Positions 52,930 to 64,000 of a stretch of 64,000 nucleotides of DNA are shown here, piece by piece. The translations under genes were made by a program, and so were the position numbers. Source of the DNA: Ornithodoros turicata (lineage: Eukaryota > Arthropoda > Arachnida > Ixodida > Argasidae); assembly GCF_037126465.1 (NCBI RefSeq), contig NC_088203.1, forward strand, positions 98,456,668-98,520,667, read 5' to 3'. The notes beneath the pieces were generated by a model. That model ran no database searches. It was not told where the DNA came from and was given only the letters and a program-made list of their open reading frames with translations. Numbering within the stretch: the first letter of the stretch is position 1; each line of letters starts with the position of its first letter.

Positions 52930-53045
52930 CGTGGTGAGTCTGGCCACAATTATGTGGCGACATGTTGCACCTGCCGTCGGGTAGGACTGCGGATAATTTT
53001 GACCACCTGGGGTTCTTTAACATGCGCTGGAATGGCGCGCTTAGA
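52930..53045 (-). mobile_element. SINE 3' part (Ruka-like core), headless
   Basis: On the minus strand CCAGCGCATGTTAAAGAACCCC..GGTGGTCAAAATTATCCGCAG, followed by ACATGTCGCCACATAAT, matches the SINE at 37113-37250. The tRNA head is missing. Confidence 0.7.
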
Positions 53046-53081
53046 ATAGGGTACACAGGCGTCTTTGAGGACCCCAGGAAA

Positions 53082-53380
53082 TAAGTGATCGTCACCTTTG
53101 TGCCACATGCACTGTGCGCGCTGACCTACACCACCTACTTATGGACTGCGAAACCTTCCAGCCGGAACGCGAGGTCTTGCAGCGCGGGATGACATGCAGT
53201 CGACCACCGCACTTTTAGCTTCGGCAAGGTCTGGGTCACTGGTCCCGTCCCGGTGATATGCACCTAGGTCTCGGTCACTTGTGGGAGCTTCTACCATCAA
53301 CCAGCCTCTCCACCGTGCTTTGATCACCTGAACTGGCATCTCCATTATCATATTTCATTCTCTACACTTATTTCAAAACC
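53082..53380 (+). pseudogene. LINE ORF2 C-terminus, 5'-truncated
   Basis: A frame from about 53088 reads CATCTVRADLHHLLMDC, a complete CX2CX7HX4C knuckle, then ETFQPEREVLQRG. A shift follows and the remainder (FGKVWVTGPVPV, LPSTSLSTVL) continues in other frames. It is the same subfamily as the stub at 27013. The 3' end is ATCTCCATTATCATATTTC without a clear hairpin. Confidence 0.65.
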
Positions 53381-53473
53381 TCACGATAGAATGAAGGAGC
53401 ACTACAGAACTTGCAGACGTTGGGTGCTCGTGTACATTTCAATGTGTGCTAGAGTCCAAAAGTATGACATCTA

Positions 53474-53683
53474 CAGGGTGTTCAAAATTAAGCTTTCACT
53501 AGCACTTTATAAATAGGCGAACAAAAGAAAACTGGTGCTATTTTTTTCTGTTCCTTGAGTAAGAGACAGGTGCTACATAATTAGCAGCATCTTTCTTACA
53601 CAAGTAGCGTAATGTTATTATCCGGTTTCCTGTCATCGCTGTGTTTGCGTAGCGCTCCTGAAAGCTTGATTTTGAACACCCTG
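53474..53683. mobile_element. TA-flanked MITE (CAGGGTGTTCAAAAT ends)
   Basis: CAGGGTGTTCAAAATTAAGC..TTTCA and its inverse TGAAAGCTTGATTTTGAACA..CCCTG bound a 210-bp element flanked by TA. The interior is AT-rich without coding. Confidence 0.85.
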
Positions 53684-55104
53684 TATAGGACACAAAACTG
53701 TAATAATCAATAAAATGGTATCGCTTCCTTTATGTAATCCCTATTCAGAACTTGAAGCCTGCCTGCAAAATGGTGGAACGCGAAAAATATTCAAGTCTCC
53801 TTGACCTTCTACCTCTTCCAACCGAAAGGAAATTAAACTACAATGGAATTGAAAGTGAAATGCTGAGAAAGTCAGATGGGCAATACATTGAAAGAAGACA
53901 GAACAAAGAAAATGCGTGAAGAAAAAGGGAACTTTGCACAGAGGGCACTGCGAAACAAATCAGCAGTGCAAACAACAGCGCACAGTCGTATCAGGCTAAT
54001 CGCATTTTTTACAGCTCGCCCAAGGCCAAATTATGCAGAAAAAGAAGTGGATCAGAGAAGACTAAAACATAGAACTACGGGTAGATCGAAATATATGGAC
54101 TGAACATCCAGCAGAAATGATACAATCGTGAGATTAAAGCTACATTGCTGGTACGAGATCAGACACGAATTTCGTCGTACAATTTCTAATTCGTAAATAG
54201 AGGGCACCATGTCTGTTTCACAAAAGCTTTTTCTGGACTAATCTGAGTTACCCATTGTGTTTCACGATCATCTTCCTGCTTATTATGACCATTTTCAGTG
54301 GTCCGAAACTTTCCGTAGGCGCCAAATCTACGACTCCTTCGCCCCGTCCGGTAATTCAATAATTTGGATCAGCGGTAATAATGATTCGGTGCCCATCAAT
54401 ATTCGTCTGTATTGGGAGTCCTGTTATTATTCCAGAACTCCAACTACATCTAATGGACTTTCTTTACAGAGCCTTGTGCGTTGCAACTGACACAGTGAAT
54501 TTTATTTTAGTATTATGTTGTTAACTGGACGTTGATCTACATGATGTTGATCTTAATGACACGGGGTCGTATGGTGATCCAACTGTGGCCTACATACATG
54601 TTGTACACGTTTTATTTCTTTTATTATCCCGTGAAGGGGAAGACCACATTCCATAACATGCTGCACACCAACACACAGAAAGACAACACGCGCACACCGG
54701 GCGCACCGCATCGCTTTGTTTATTGCAAGATACAATACCAACGGGGCACAGTCCGATGCTGTAATGTGCTTCGTCCGAAAGCACCCATAAAAGAATGAGG
54801 ACGATTGATGTATTTAATGCGATGACAATACGTTAGCATTAGACATTCGTCTTCCTTCTAATTGCTTCTCATACAGAATGCATACCTAGACCACACCACA
54901 CCACTCTACACAGCACCACATACAGCACACCATACATACAGACGTGACACATATGACATATGCCGCACGGCATGACACACAAACTCAGCCGCTCACGAAA
55001 CTATCAGAGAACGTACGAGACACGCCTGAACACGTCCAGAGACGAGGCGCAACTGACAACGGCTCTGCTCAAGCTCAAGCTCCAACTGCCGTCGCTCCGC
55101 GCTT
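53684..55104. other. No recognised gene; CA-rich tract
   Basis: A CCACACCACACC/CACCATACATACA low-complexity tract lies at 54890-54945. ORFs are short, without motif. Confidence 0.4.
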
Positions 55105-55105
55105 C

Positions 55106-55173
55106 TACGTGACGGAGAACAGCGAATCAGCTTGCGTAGCGCAGTGTGATTTGCTCTTCTCCGTCACGTGCCG
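55106..55173. repeat. Hairpin, 24-bp arms
   Basis: CGTGACGGAGAACAGCGAATCA pairs with TGATTTGCTCTTCTCCGTCACG with a ~18-base loop. The function is unknown; it may be a remnant foldback. Confidence 0.5.
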
Positions 55174-55624
55174 CACGGTACACGGGCGCCTCGGTCACCT
55201 CTCTACGACGCCGGCTGCTCTTCGAAATGGGGCTTCTACTGACAACGTATTAATAAGATGGTGGGAACACCACATTACATTGCACGGGAATGGCCGATCT
55301 CATTCATAATGGAGGAGTCTGGGCTCAGAGTACAAGAGAGGTAGGCGGAGAATCACAGCTTCCTGTCCTGCTCTCGTGCAGTTTTATAAAATATTTATCG
55401 TTTGTGTTTGTAGCACTTCTACCGAATTTGGTACGAAGTCCCATCAGTCCCTCTCCTTTTTGGTACATTTTAAACATCTTCAACGTGTCACTTTTTTTTT
55501 CTGTTTGCTGCTTCATTCCACACTTCTAGAACAAGGCAACAATTGACAGTCTGCACTCTGTCCGGGCTACAACAGAAAACCAAGACACTCTAGCCTCTGA
55601 CTCCGTACTAAGAGCATTCTCCAT
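55174..55624. other. No recognisable feature
   Basis: Nothing recognisable. Confidence 0.4.
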
Positions 55625-56080
55625 TTTTAAAGTGCATTTATTTATTTACTTACCCTCAGGGCAGTGAGGAAATACAGAGTGGAGTGGTTAATATTTGATA
55701 ATAGGATGTTGATATCAGCAGCATACAAAAATTTTTACAAATAAAATCCACAGGAACAAACTCCACAGATACGGGGATCTAAATAAAAAAACGCAAGATT
55801 TGGGTCGATTAGACCAAACAATGACAGCACAATTGTACAACATGTAGAATGAAAAACGGCTATGCAAAGAAATAGTCGCATAAACACTTCTTAAATTGCT
55901 TAACGTCGGTAATGGAGGTAATGGCACCGGGAAGGCGGTTCCACTCCAACGATGTACGACGCAGAAGTGAATCGTGAAATGACCTCGTTGAGCACGAGGG
56001 AAGTTGATCGATTTTCGTACTTTTCGAGACTCCTTGTCGGTGCAGTAGCATGTGTTGAGAAGTGCAAGGCATTCAGTAAG
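55625..56080 (-). pseudogene. Jockey/CR1-like LINE C-terminus with 3' tail
   Basis: The minus-strand frame 56072-55860 ends an RT polyprotein: SFHDSLLRRTSLEWNRLPGA and ITSITDVKQFKKCL is the terminal block typical of jockey/CR1 elements (xFFPRTIxxWNxLP). The 3' UTR runs to a CCTGAGGGTAAGTAAATAAATAAATG tail of CR1 style. The 5' part is lost. It may belong to the same group as 4236-5000. Confidence 0.75.
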
Positions 56081-57703
56081 CCAGCAATCAGTTACCAGTA
56101 ATAATCAGCAGGGATCCTAGCTTTCCGCGGAAAAAATATTCAAATTCCGTGCTTAACTTTAGAAAATTCTTCACGTGCCCGCGACAGGAATGACACATAA
56201 TGCTGGTCCCATGTAGCGCCATAGTAATCCTGGCCTAATAATCATAATATGAGATTTATGGCGGAGCGTGTAGCACTATTTTCGTGAAAAACAAAACAAG
56301 ACAAAACAAAACAACATTCACGTCTCTCAGCACCGAAAAAATGTTGTGAATTTCCGTTACGGAACTCCAGATTCGTTTTTTCCGATGACAAATCTCAAAA
56401 TACGCATTTTCCTAGCTTTTCCGCAACAAACGGATTCCTAGGATGCGCATCTTTTGTTTTCTAGAGCAGTCTGTATCGAACCATTAATAAAACAAGAATT
56501 ATTCTGGACAGCTTGCATCCGGGCAGCTCTATACAGGAAGCATGCAGAAACACGAGAAACAATTATCTGTTTGAGGTTGCAGCATAGAAATATTTTTTCT
56601 GCCACAGATGTCGAGTTCGTATACGCGTACACGCTCTGAGTATAAAGACACGTACGTCTTTATAGCGCTTCACAACGATCACATTTTGTTTCATGGCTGA
56701 TAAGCGAGTACATCTGATACCCCGCAAAATTAGATGCCCACGGGAGGCTGAGGTGCACGTCATTGACGGCTGTATCCGCACATATTCCTGAATGGTTTGA
56801 AAATCTTATATCAAATTCAAAGCGCGTGCTCAGTACAGAACCTTTGCGATTTAAACATAGATTGGATCTTTTAGCGGCAAAATAGAGAAAAGAACAGCAG
56901 CGAAATACGAACTTTGTAGTGTAATGCTTCGCCACACTATATCTCATAGTGCGGGCAAAGCACGCTTTACAGGAGCACATGTCTGGTTCTCTGCTGATTC
57001 GTAAGCAGTATTTGCAGGGTTATCGCAGTAGAATTCCATAACGATATTTTGTTCGAATTAATTTGCAGCACACACACAGGGTGTTGAACAAAGGAATGGT
57101 TATGAATCCAAATGACAAAACAGCATCTTTCAAAGCCGTTTTACCCCAAATGTGATTATGCTACGGATACGGAACTTTTTGTGCAAATCCAATTTTATGC
57201 CCTTTAATTTAACGCTGTCAAGGTCCCGTGTCGTAAAGGTAAAATCTGAGGTCGTCCCTGATAAGAATGCTTCATGCTCCGCACGGTGTTCTTCATGGTG
57301 GATATTGTATATTTGACGAAACCATGTATTACGAAAACAATCAGACCTTCTAGGATATGCGGATTGCCCCTATACCCTCTTCACCCGGAACTTGTAAAAT
57401 GGTGTTCCGTTCCGATTAGGCTGGCAAAGAAAAATGCACCATCCTCTTGCACCTGCACATTCAAAATGTATTTTTTAAAGCATCAAAACGGAATGAATGT
57501 GTTTGCTTCAGTCGTGATAGGCATTCCGGACTCAGTCACATCAGCACTCTAGAGGAATACAGGCCCGATCCTTCCAACGACGCAAAAACTGGGAGAAAAA
57601 AGTCTTATGATAAATAATGTGGAGGCTATACTGAGGTGGTCGCTCAATTTTTTTGTTGGTTGCTTTCTTTCTCTCATATGAGTGCCGTGTTGCGCGAATT
57701 AAT
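56081..57703. other. No recognised gene; single transposon-like end
   Basis: CAGGGTGTTGAACAAAGG at 57077 resembles the MITE ends above, but no inverted partner was found. The rest is unrecognised. Confidence 0.35.
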
Positions 57704-58435
57704 ACCCTAGTAAGACGGCATAATTTAAGACCTTAAACGTCCATGTCCGTAAGGTAACGCCTTTGCTGGGTGAAGGTCGTATTCTGTTGAACAATAATAA
57801 CAACAACAAATAAATTAATGATAATGAATGGGCAAAAATGGGCTGTTGAACAAAGGCATAGAGCTAATGGCCAATTATGATCATGAAGTTCCTTATTGGA
57901 GTTGGTTACAACGACAACATATGTTACTTATGACTTTCAACATATGACCTTCGGGACAAGTTTTCGATCTACTTCGCTGGTTCGTTTTCGAACTCTGATG
58001 CTTGGAATACATCGTCCGTCCACTGGTAAATGGGAGCATTGATAGCGCATTGGTTTCACGATTCCTGACACTTCCTTGCGGTATACTTGAAAACGTTCTA
58101 GCTTCCCTTTCCATCGACGAAACTTCCCGCTCTCATATATTAAACGTTGAAGGTGATCTCTAAATAGTACGGTGGGAAGTTCAGGTTTTTATTTTTATTT
58201 TATTTTTATTGTGTCTACTGTCGGAGGTATCCTGTTTATTTTTTCTGCGATCGAGATTAGGCAGTCTGGAGATAATGTAATTTTGAGAACTCCGTTTGTT
58301 TTGTATCTCCGTTTCTCCCCGAAGGCCTTATCGCCGCCGTCTGACATGAACTCATTCTCAGTTTCGGTTTACGACTTTTGTCGGCTTGACCTTTATCAGA
58401 CATTAAATGTGCCCGTCTGACAGGAGTTTGACAGA
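57704..58435. mobile_element. Possible MITE related to 28571-29075
   Basis: ATACCCTAGTAAGACGGCAT at the left resembles the left end at 28571, and GCCCGTCTGACAGGAGTTT near 58415 resembles the right end with several mismatches. Interior similarity is not evident. Confidence 0.3.
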
Positions 58436-60348
58436 GGCCTAAGGATCTAATTGAGTTCTGCCCTATCCAGAGATACCTTGGATGAGATATGTTACTTTTT
58501 TTATGTTCGCACTGCAGCTGTCGAATATCTTGCATTAGATGTACAAAAGAAAGGCAGCTCCTGATGACTTTGGTAGCCTCCGCTAAGTGCTTTCTGAACA
58601 TTCCACAGGGTTGAACGAAATGCTAACAGATCACAAGTGCGATGAAGTGAATCCGAAAAACAATGCATCGAATAAACGACAAAATAAAAGTGGAAAACAA
58701 CAGCATTTTATCGCAGTTGCTATGGCTGCAAGACACGCGCGAAGAATTATTTTCACGAAAGCTATGCGCTTCTGAATAGTTTCGGAACACCGCATTGCCA
58801 TGACAACCCCGTGCAGAAAGAGCGCATGCCATAGGGCATATTCATCGGCACGCGTGCTTACCGCGTTAAATGGACATTTATACCTATATTGAAACTGCAC
58901 TACAGTTACTCTTGAACCAGCGCTACATATCGATAATCATTCAGTTAACGCATTTTTAAGTGATGTTGACGTTGGCGAAAAAAAACTTTAACTGAGAAAA
59001 TATGCCATGGCGATTAATGCGTATAATTGAAAGCAAAAGTACCATGATAGGCAAGCCTGAGCGATGGACAAGACACGTAAACAAACACAAACACGAAGGC
59101 TATCATGGAATTTATCCACCAGCTAGCCTGCATTTACGCCATCCTGTCAAAGCAAAAGTAGAATTACCAGAGTAGAAGTTATGATGTTGGCTCTTTGTTT
59201 CCTTCTTTCCGCTGATCCCACTGCTTGCCGTTGCCAAGTAGTCTCTGTTGTGTTCGACGATGAAATTGGGCATCGTCTTCCTCACCCCACGACAGGTCTA
59301 TTTACACGATGATAGTTACAAAGTACAGTCAAGACGTTCGTCCTCAGACGTCCGTTTGCAACGGAGTCCGTTAGCCAAACCCCATGTCTTCGCTCCAACT
59401 TCCCCACTCAGGGCAACCTTAGGGCAACGACCACTAAGCGGTTTGCATCAGCTGGGTCATACCACTCGCACAAGCTATTTCTCACGGAGTCCGTTGAACC
59501 GAAGCGAAGTATGGGGAGCACCCATTACACGTGTCCCTAAATGAGCCCCATGTGTCAGTACTTATAATTTCCTGAAAAATGTAGGCGGTTAAAAAACGTG
59601 GTACGCTTCGGGAACTTTGCGGTGGCGTCAAACCACGAACCTGCATTTAACCGCGGGACGAGGAACTAAATTCTTGAGCTTTTCGGGGATTCCAGCGCAT
59701 TATCGCGCTGCAATTTCAGCGTAGGGAGGCATAATTTCTGGTGTACAGGGCACATGTGGACGCATTATATGGTGTTTGTAGGCGCTGTAACGGTGGGGAT
59801 TCTAAACAGCGGCCTGTAAATATGCAGAGCGTTGCAGAATGCCCTCGCACGGTCTCTTTACGACGCGTCACGAAGCATCATGGCCGTTATGTAGCAGCTA
59901 CACAAGTTTCTAACATGGTGAGCGATCATTTGTTTGCTGCCCGGTTTATCATCGGTACGCCAGCAATGAAAAACATATACGGCAGAAAAAAAAAAAAAGA
60001 AGTTTACAGGGAGTATAACTTCCGTAACTTCCAGGTGGCCTACTTACAATGTTTTAATGTTGACTTCGCGAGAAAGAACTTTATGAATCACCGTGTGTGA
60101 AATTTCACGTTTTGGCCTAGTTCTGTTGAAACTGAAGTTTCCTCCTTCCCGTTGTTACGTTAGAATTACTTAGGTGCAGACTTGTTTCGACGTCTGGTTG
60201 TCATATTTTGCAGTTTTCTGACACTGTCGTCGTGAGGTGAAAATGAATATTGAGAGCTGTGGAATGGTTATATATTTCAATTTCGGAGTTTGGAATTCGG
60301 CCCCAAAGAGATGACTATATTTGTCGTAGGCGATAGATTTTGTATTGT
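58436..60348. other. No recognisable feature
   Basis: AACGGAGTCCGTT at 59354 and CACGGAGTCCGTTGAACC at 59483 form weak inverted sequence. Nothing else is recognised. Confidence 0.4.
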
Positions 60349-60425
60349 TGACTCTATGAGATGAGCCACAGAAGATTGTGTACTCGTCTTCCTAAACTTT
60401 CCCTAACCATTTAGCCCGCTTGAAT
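60349..60425 (+). repeat. Short dispersed repeat R3, copy 2
   Basis: This matches 29948-30018 over about 70 bp, with a ~6-bp length difference in the middle. Confidence 0.5.
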
Positions 60426-60787
60426 ACCTGCGCAAGACAGAAAAGACGACATCAAAGAGCTTTTCCAAGAATATGATTTCGAGGCACTCAGGAATATTGA
60501 GCTCAGGCAAACATTTTCGTCTTTAGTGCTTCTAGATGGGGGCGGATGAGCACGAATGATGCCTCTATTCAAAAAGCGTCTTCCTCTGTTGCCTTCTGTC
60601 GTAATTCTACGAGCATTATGGCTCAATATAGCTCCGTGCCAGAATGCAGCTTTTTGTGCATGTTTCGGCAAGCGCGTTTCGTGTGCTATTTCGCTTTTAT
60701 CGAATGCCCTGTGGGATATCTTGAAGAGAGGAATATATTCACATTCAGGGTGCGTACGTTAGTATTGGTGGAGCGCCTCTATAGATG
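60426..60787. other. No recognisable feature
   Basis: Nothing recognisable. Confidence 0.4.
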
Positions 60788-60789
60788 TA

Positions 60790-61041
60790 CACTCTTAAAA
60801 ATGAACTTCACCGCATAGCACGCTGCTAGCCAACCATCATCTCGAATGATGGATGTCGTTATCTGCCCTGATTTGTTGAAAACGGGGGGCGTACGCCTTT
60901 TTTGTGACAATTATGAACAGCATAAGTGTCAGAAAAAGGCGTACGCCCCCCATTTTCAACAAATCAAGGCAGATAACGATAACATTCGAGATGATGGTTG
61001 GCTAGGAGCGTGCTATGCGGTGAAGTTCATTTTTAAGAGTG
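60790..61041. mobile_element. Palindromic MITE, copy 4
   Basis: It starts CACTCTTAAAAATGAACTTC and ends GAAGTTCATTTTTAAGAGTG, flanked by TA. The arms match except for a few positions. This is the best-preserved copy. Confidence 0.9.
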
Positions 61042-61043
61042 TA

Positions 61044-61786
61044 TACAGAGCCCCCATAATATGCAAATAACCACAGTCATGCTGTCATACGTACTGTAGG
61101 CGACACGGCTGCCTAAAATCAGCACTCCGTGGTTTATCTCATGTTAAATCTCCACGTGTTGCAAGACTATTTCTTTCGAGTAATAAACACGTGCATCACA
61201 TGGTCTACCTTCAAGTACAGTATTGGCACAACACTTTCAAGCGCAACAGCGGTAATATGAGACGGGCGAAGAACTGCCAGGTGATTTCAGTTAACCGTGT
61301 CCCCAACAGTACATAGTCACAGTCTTGCAATCATAGGTACATCGTACCTTGTGCATTTCTCATCGTAATGAATTCTGAGTAGTGTGATAGTGACTGCTTT
61401 TGACGTTAAATAAATTTTCTCAAACAGGAATATAAAAGACAATACAGGCCTATGGATTTATTGTCCTGGAGTGTGCAAATAAATGCAGGGCATTTGCAAC
61501 AAGAAGCCTTATTCCACACTACGAACTAGCAGCTGGATCTAGTATTCGACAGGAATGCTATTTGCAAGAAGATGTAGAACATCTTGGTTGACATGAAACA
61601 TGTTGAAGAAACAGACAACAACGGACTGTTCTCGTCTGTTTCGCATTGCTTGCGCGTTGGTTGAGATTGGTTTAATGTTTTCGTAAACTGTTGCAATGGC
61701 AAACAGAGCAGTGAAATTCCGAAGTGGCGTTGTTCCGGGTGGCATATAGTGTGTATGTGAGGCGGCTCGACTGCAGCTGTGACACC
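61044..61786. other. No recognisable feature
   Basis: Nothing recognisable. Confidence 0.4.
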
Positions 61787-61859
61787 TCCGTCGTATTAAT
61801 AATAATGATTTAATAATTGGGGGTTTACGTCGAGAGACAACTGAGATTTCCGTCGTATT
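61787..61859 (-). mobile_element. 51-bp retroposon stub with 11-bp TSD
   Basis: TCCGTCGTATT stands on both sides of a 51-bp insert (61798-61848). On the minus strand the insert reads GTCTCTCGACGTAAACCCCC and then AATTATTAAATCATTATTATT, a 3' tail I recall from tick SINE/LINE ends. Confidence 0.7.
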
Positions 61860-63261
61860 GCATAAAATTATTGATATCTGGGAAGTAGTAAAGAGCCAAT
61901 CGTGTCTTATCGCGACACATTGTCATGGCATCATGCCCTCATGAATCAAGAATAACGTTGAGCGGCACAATGCGTGTGCTAGACAGAGCCATGTCACGGT
62001 CAGAAGTGCTTTGCCGGCGGCTGCCCGCCGTATTCAAGGGACAATTGTGAAAGCTATTGGTAGATCAGCCAATGTTGGAGCAACGTAGCCATAACCATGA
62101 GGAAAGTCATCAATACCTATACAAGAAGATGTCGTACTTTTGGCATTTTTCGGGGTTATGCCATTTTGATTTTATATAAAAGCTTTGAACCTGGGCACAG
62201 AAGATTGAATTAAGATCACATTGTACAGATCAATTCAGATCAGAACTACATGGTATCACTTCAGGAATCCATACTCAGTCCAATACACAATCAGTACGTG
62301 CTTTATAAAACACCCTTCATAACTCTGTTATAGACACCAAATAATGCATACATATATATATCACACGCAGATTCTTTAGAGAACAGGCACGTGAACATCC
62401 GTTGCACATTGCTGAGTTCCTTGTGAAGGCAAGATAAGAAGATCAGCAGTCCCTATCACATGACCAGCACACGTCATGGATGCAGCTTCTCAGGTCGACC
62501 CTCTCCCCTTTCTATTGACAAATTCATCACTCTCACGAACACCGCGCTCCAATTTGTACTCCTGTCCTCTAGAGCGGAATCACTCGTAAATCTTCCAAGC
62601 AATTTTGGCCAAGGGCATTATTGCACCCTCGACAGAAAGATGTACATACTCGAAGAAAAATGAAGGCCAAGCCAACATATATACTCGCTCGCGAAGTCTT
62701 ACTCACTCATCCGCTCGCCCGTAGAAATTCGTGTTTTTTTCATCCACACGTATGAACGGCACGTTACGGATGAACAAGAGAAAGATCGAAACTATTATCT
62801 CGGTCCCTATTATCGATCATGAGCGCATTATGAGGGTGAGGTCCTAGAAGACAATCCTTATTAAATTTAAGAGAAACGCACGCACAAAAAAAAACTGTAG
62901 AGGTCGTTAATCTAAACGAGGAATTAATTTTCCTCGACTATCTGTTTTGCGCCACGCAATCTTGCCTGCGTAAGGCCGCAAAAAGATTAGGAAATGATGA
63001 GAAAATTATATGAGGCGTAACGTTGTTCGCAGAGATTAGTCGCGTAGCGCTGTAACTGCGATGTTTCGGAATATCGGGATTTTACTACGCGAACAGCACA
63101 TCTAGGTCTTTGTTGGTTTCCTGTGTTGAATAAATTTTCCTACCACAATATATACATATTGTTTTCCAGTGCAGTCTGGATATGCATATCATGGTTCCAC
63201 ATCATATGTATGTAAAATATAAGAACAAATGGGGTACGTTGAATAGGAGTTATGGGTCAGC
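61860..63261. other. No recognisable feature
   Basis: Nothing recognisable. Confidence 0.4.
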
Positions 63262-63340
63262 GAGTCCTCCAGATTGCAATTACTCCCCCATTTTTGAGTC
63301 CCCTCACCCTGAAACTTGCCCGTCAGCCTGCAAATGCTAA
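63262..63340. mobile_element. Fragment of the 472-bp MITE family
   Basis: CCAGATTGCAATTACTCCCC..GAGTCCCCTCACCC..GCCTGCAAAT follows the order of 32703-32780 (CTAGATTGCAATTACTCCCC..TAGTCCCCTAACCC..GACTGCAAAT). The ends are missing. Confidence 0.65.
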
Positions 63341-64000
63341 ACATCAATGTGCCCAGCCCTCAAGAGAACTAATCGTTGCGAGAATGCATCTGGGCTCCAA
63401 AAGAGCTATCGTTACTCCTTTGTTTCTGAGAGTAGAGTCTCCTATACCTCTTCTATACCTCCGCTATTCAACTGCATGTCTTTCATTAACGACGACAGGG
63501 ACGGCATATGTGAAGGATCCAATTATCGTCCCGAATTTCACATCGAATATCAAAGGTCGAGCTCTAAACTTTATTATTGCAGATTCAACTGCAAGGATGA
63601 AATTTTTAAAACTTTCAAACAGACATAATGATGAACATGAAACACACTGTACGTGACATTGAGGTCACTGGGGGAACCGCTAACGATAATGCGTGTAGAG
63701 ACGGGCCTTTCCTTCTAACAAAAAAAAAAAAAAAATAGAAAATCGCTTTTCGAACTGCGTTCCCGTCGCCTTCCAATTAATTTTGAAAAGCTTGAAGTTG
63801 TGAATTTTGCTGCAAGCTCTAAAGGACTGCTTCTTCTTTCGTCCATTCTTTTTTTTATAATGCTCTGAGACAGGAGGAACGATCGAAGATGAAACGCTTT
63901 AACGAGGGTATTGACAGCCATCTGTTCATTTCGACCGTTGCTATTTAAATGCACCTCATCGAGCCGAATAGAATCGAACGAGAACTACGTCCGATGTAGA
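63341..64000. other. No recognisable feature
   Basis: An A run lies at 63720-63736. The 134-codon frame at 63252-63656 starts inside a MITE fragment and has no motif. Confidence 0.4.

Noticed and set aside
54890..54945. Telomere- or satellite-like repeat
   Set aside because: It is irregular CA-rich low-complexity sequence without a constant unit.
57077..57860. Direct repeat GGGTGTTGAACAAAGG / GGGCTGTTGAACAAAGG as element ends
   Set aside because: They are in direct orientation with no LTR-like extension; similarity stops after ~20 bp.
60846..61070. Similar ~70-codon frames (KTGGVRLFCD..KKAYA..GWLGACYAVKFIFKS) in the MITE copies, also at 49200 and 10391
   Set aside because: They come from the palindromic MITE sequence read through; similarity reflects DNA family membership, the arms are mirror images, and frames shift between copies.

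Overview
This window reads as intergenic DNA of an arthropod, most probably an ixodid tick. No intact host gene could be supported. What is recognisable is a dense graveyard of transposable elements. The tick call rests on two tRNA-derived SINE families that I recall from ixodid ticks (one with a Ruka-like 3' core) and on the non-LTR retrotransposon tails; it is recognition from memory, not a database match.

The commonest class is the 3' half of non-LTR retrotransposons (LINEs): RNase H, then a conserved CX2CX7HX4C knuckle, then a 3' UTR. The two best copies are at 34689-35943 and 44821-46485, both on the + strand with open RNase H and knuckle reading frames. Decayed copies lie near 2.2-2.7, 3.0-3.9, 5.2-5.8, 7.1-7.95, 26.1, 27.0-27.3, 31.9-33.75, 38.7-39.15, 49.0-49.2 and 53.1-53.4 kb. 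Two tail types recur. One has a GGGG-TAGC...hairpin...CTCCCC structure followed by TCATCATC or GTTGTTG. The other has a GCAAGCCG...CTGGC hairpin, then AATAAA and a run of C. Six LINE stubs (50 to 1255 bp) keep target-site duplications (TSDs) of 11-15 bp. A jockey/CR1-like element leaves traces at 4.24-5.0 and 55.6-56.1 kb, and a lone RT palm fragment lies at 39.27 kb. LTR retrotransposons leave a Ty3/Gypsy integrase C-terminus with polypurine tract and LTR start (12.14-12.78 kb, - strand), a possible LTR (13.19 kb) and a gag piece (16.59-16.92 kb).

DNA-transposon derivatives are equally abundant. A palindromic MITE starting CACTCTTAAAAATGAAC has four copies, one split by a SINE. A TA-flanked MITE starting CAGCTTGGGACAAAAG has four full or partial copies. 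There are also a 662-bp hAT-like element with a perfect 8-bp TSD, an 894-bp foldback, a 3-hairpin element, a TTAA-flanked element, and others. MITEs sit inside older LINE copies at 7.5 and 32.65 kb, which gives relative ages.

The least explained signals are a coding-like sequence block present in two clear copies and perhaps a third (34.6/36.0, 41.7 and 0.86 kb), a Cys/Lys-rich 181-codon ORF at 15.26-15.81 kb, and base-paired LINE 3' hairpins whose stems differ by compensatory changes between copies. Long stretches between the repeats hold nothing I can recognise; they are listed as such.
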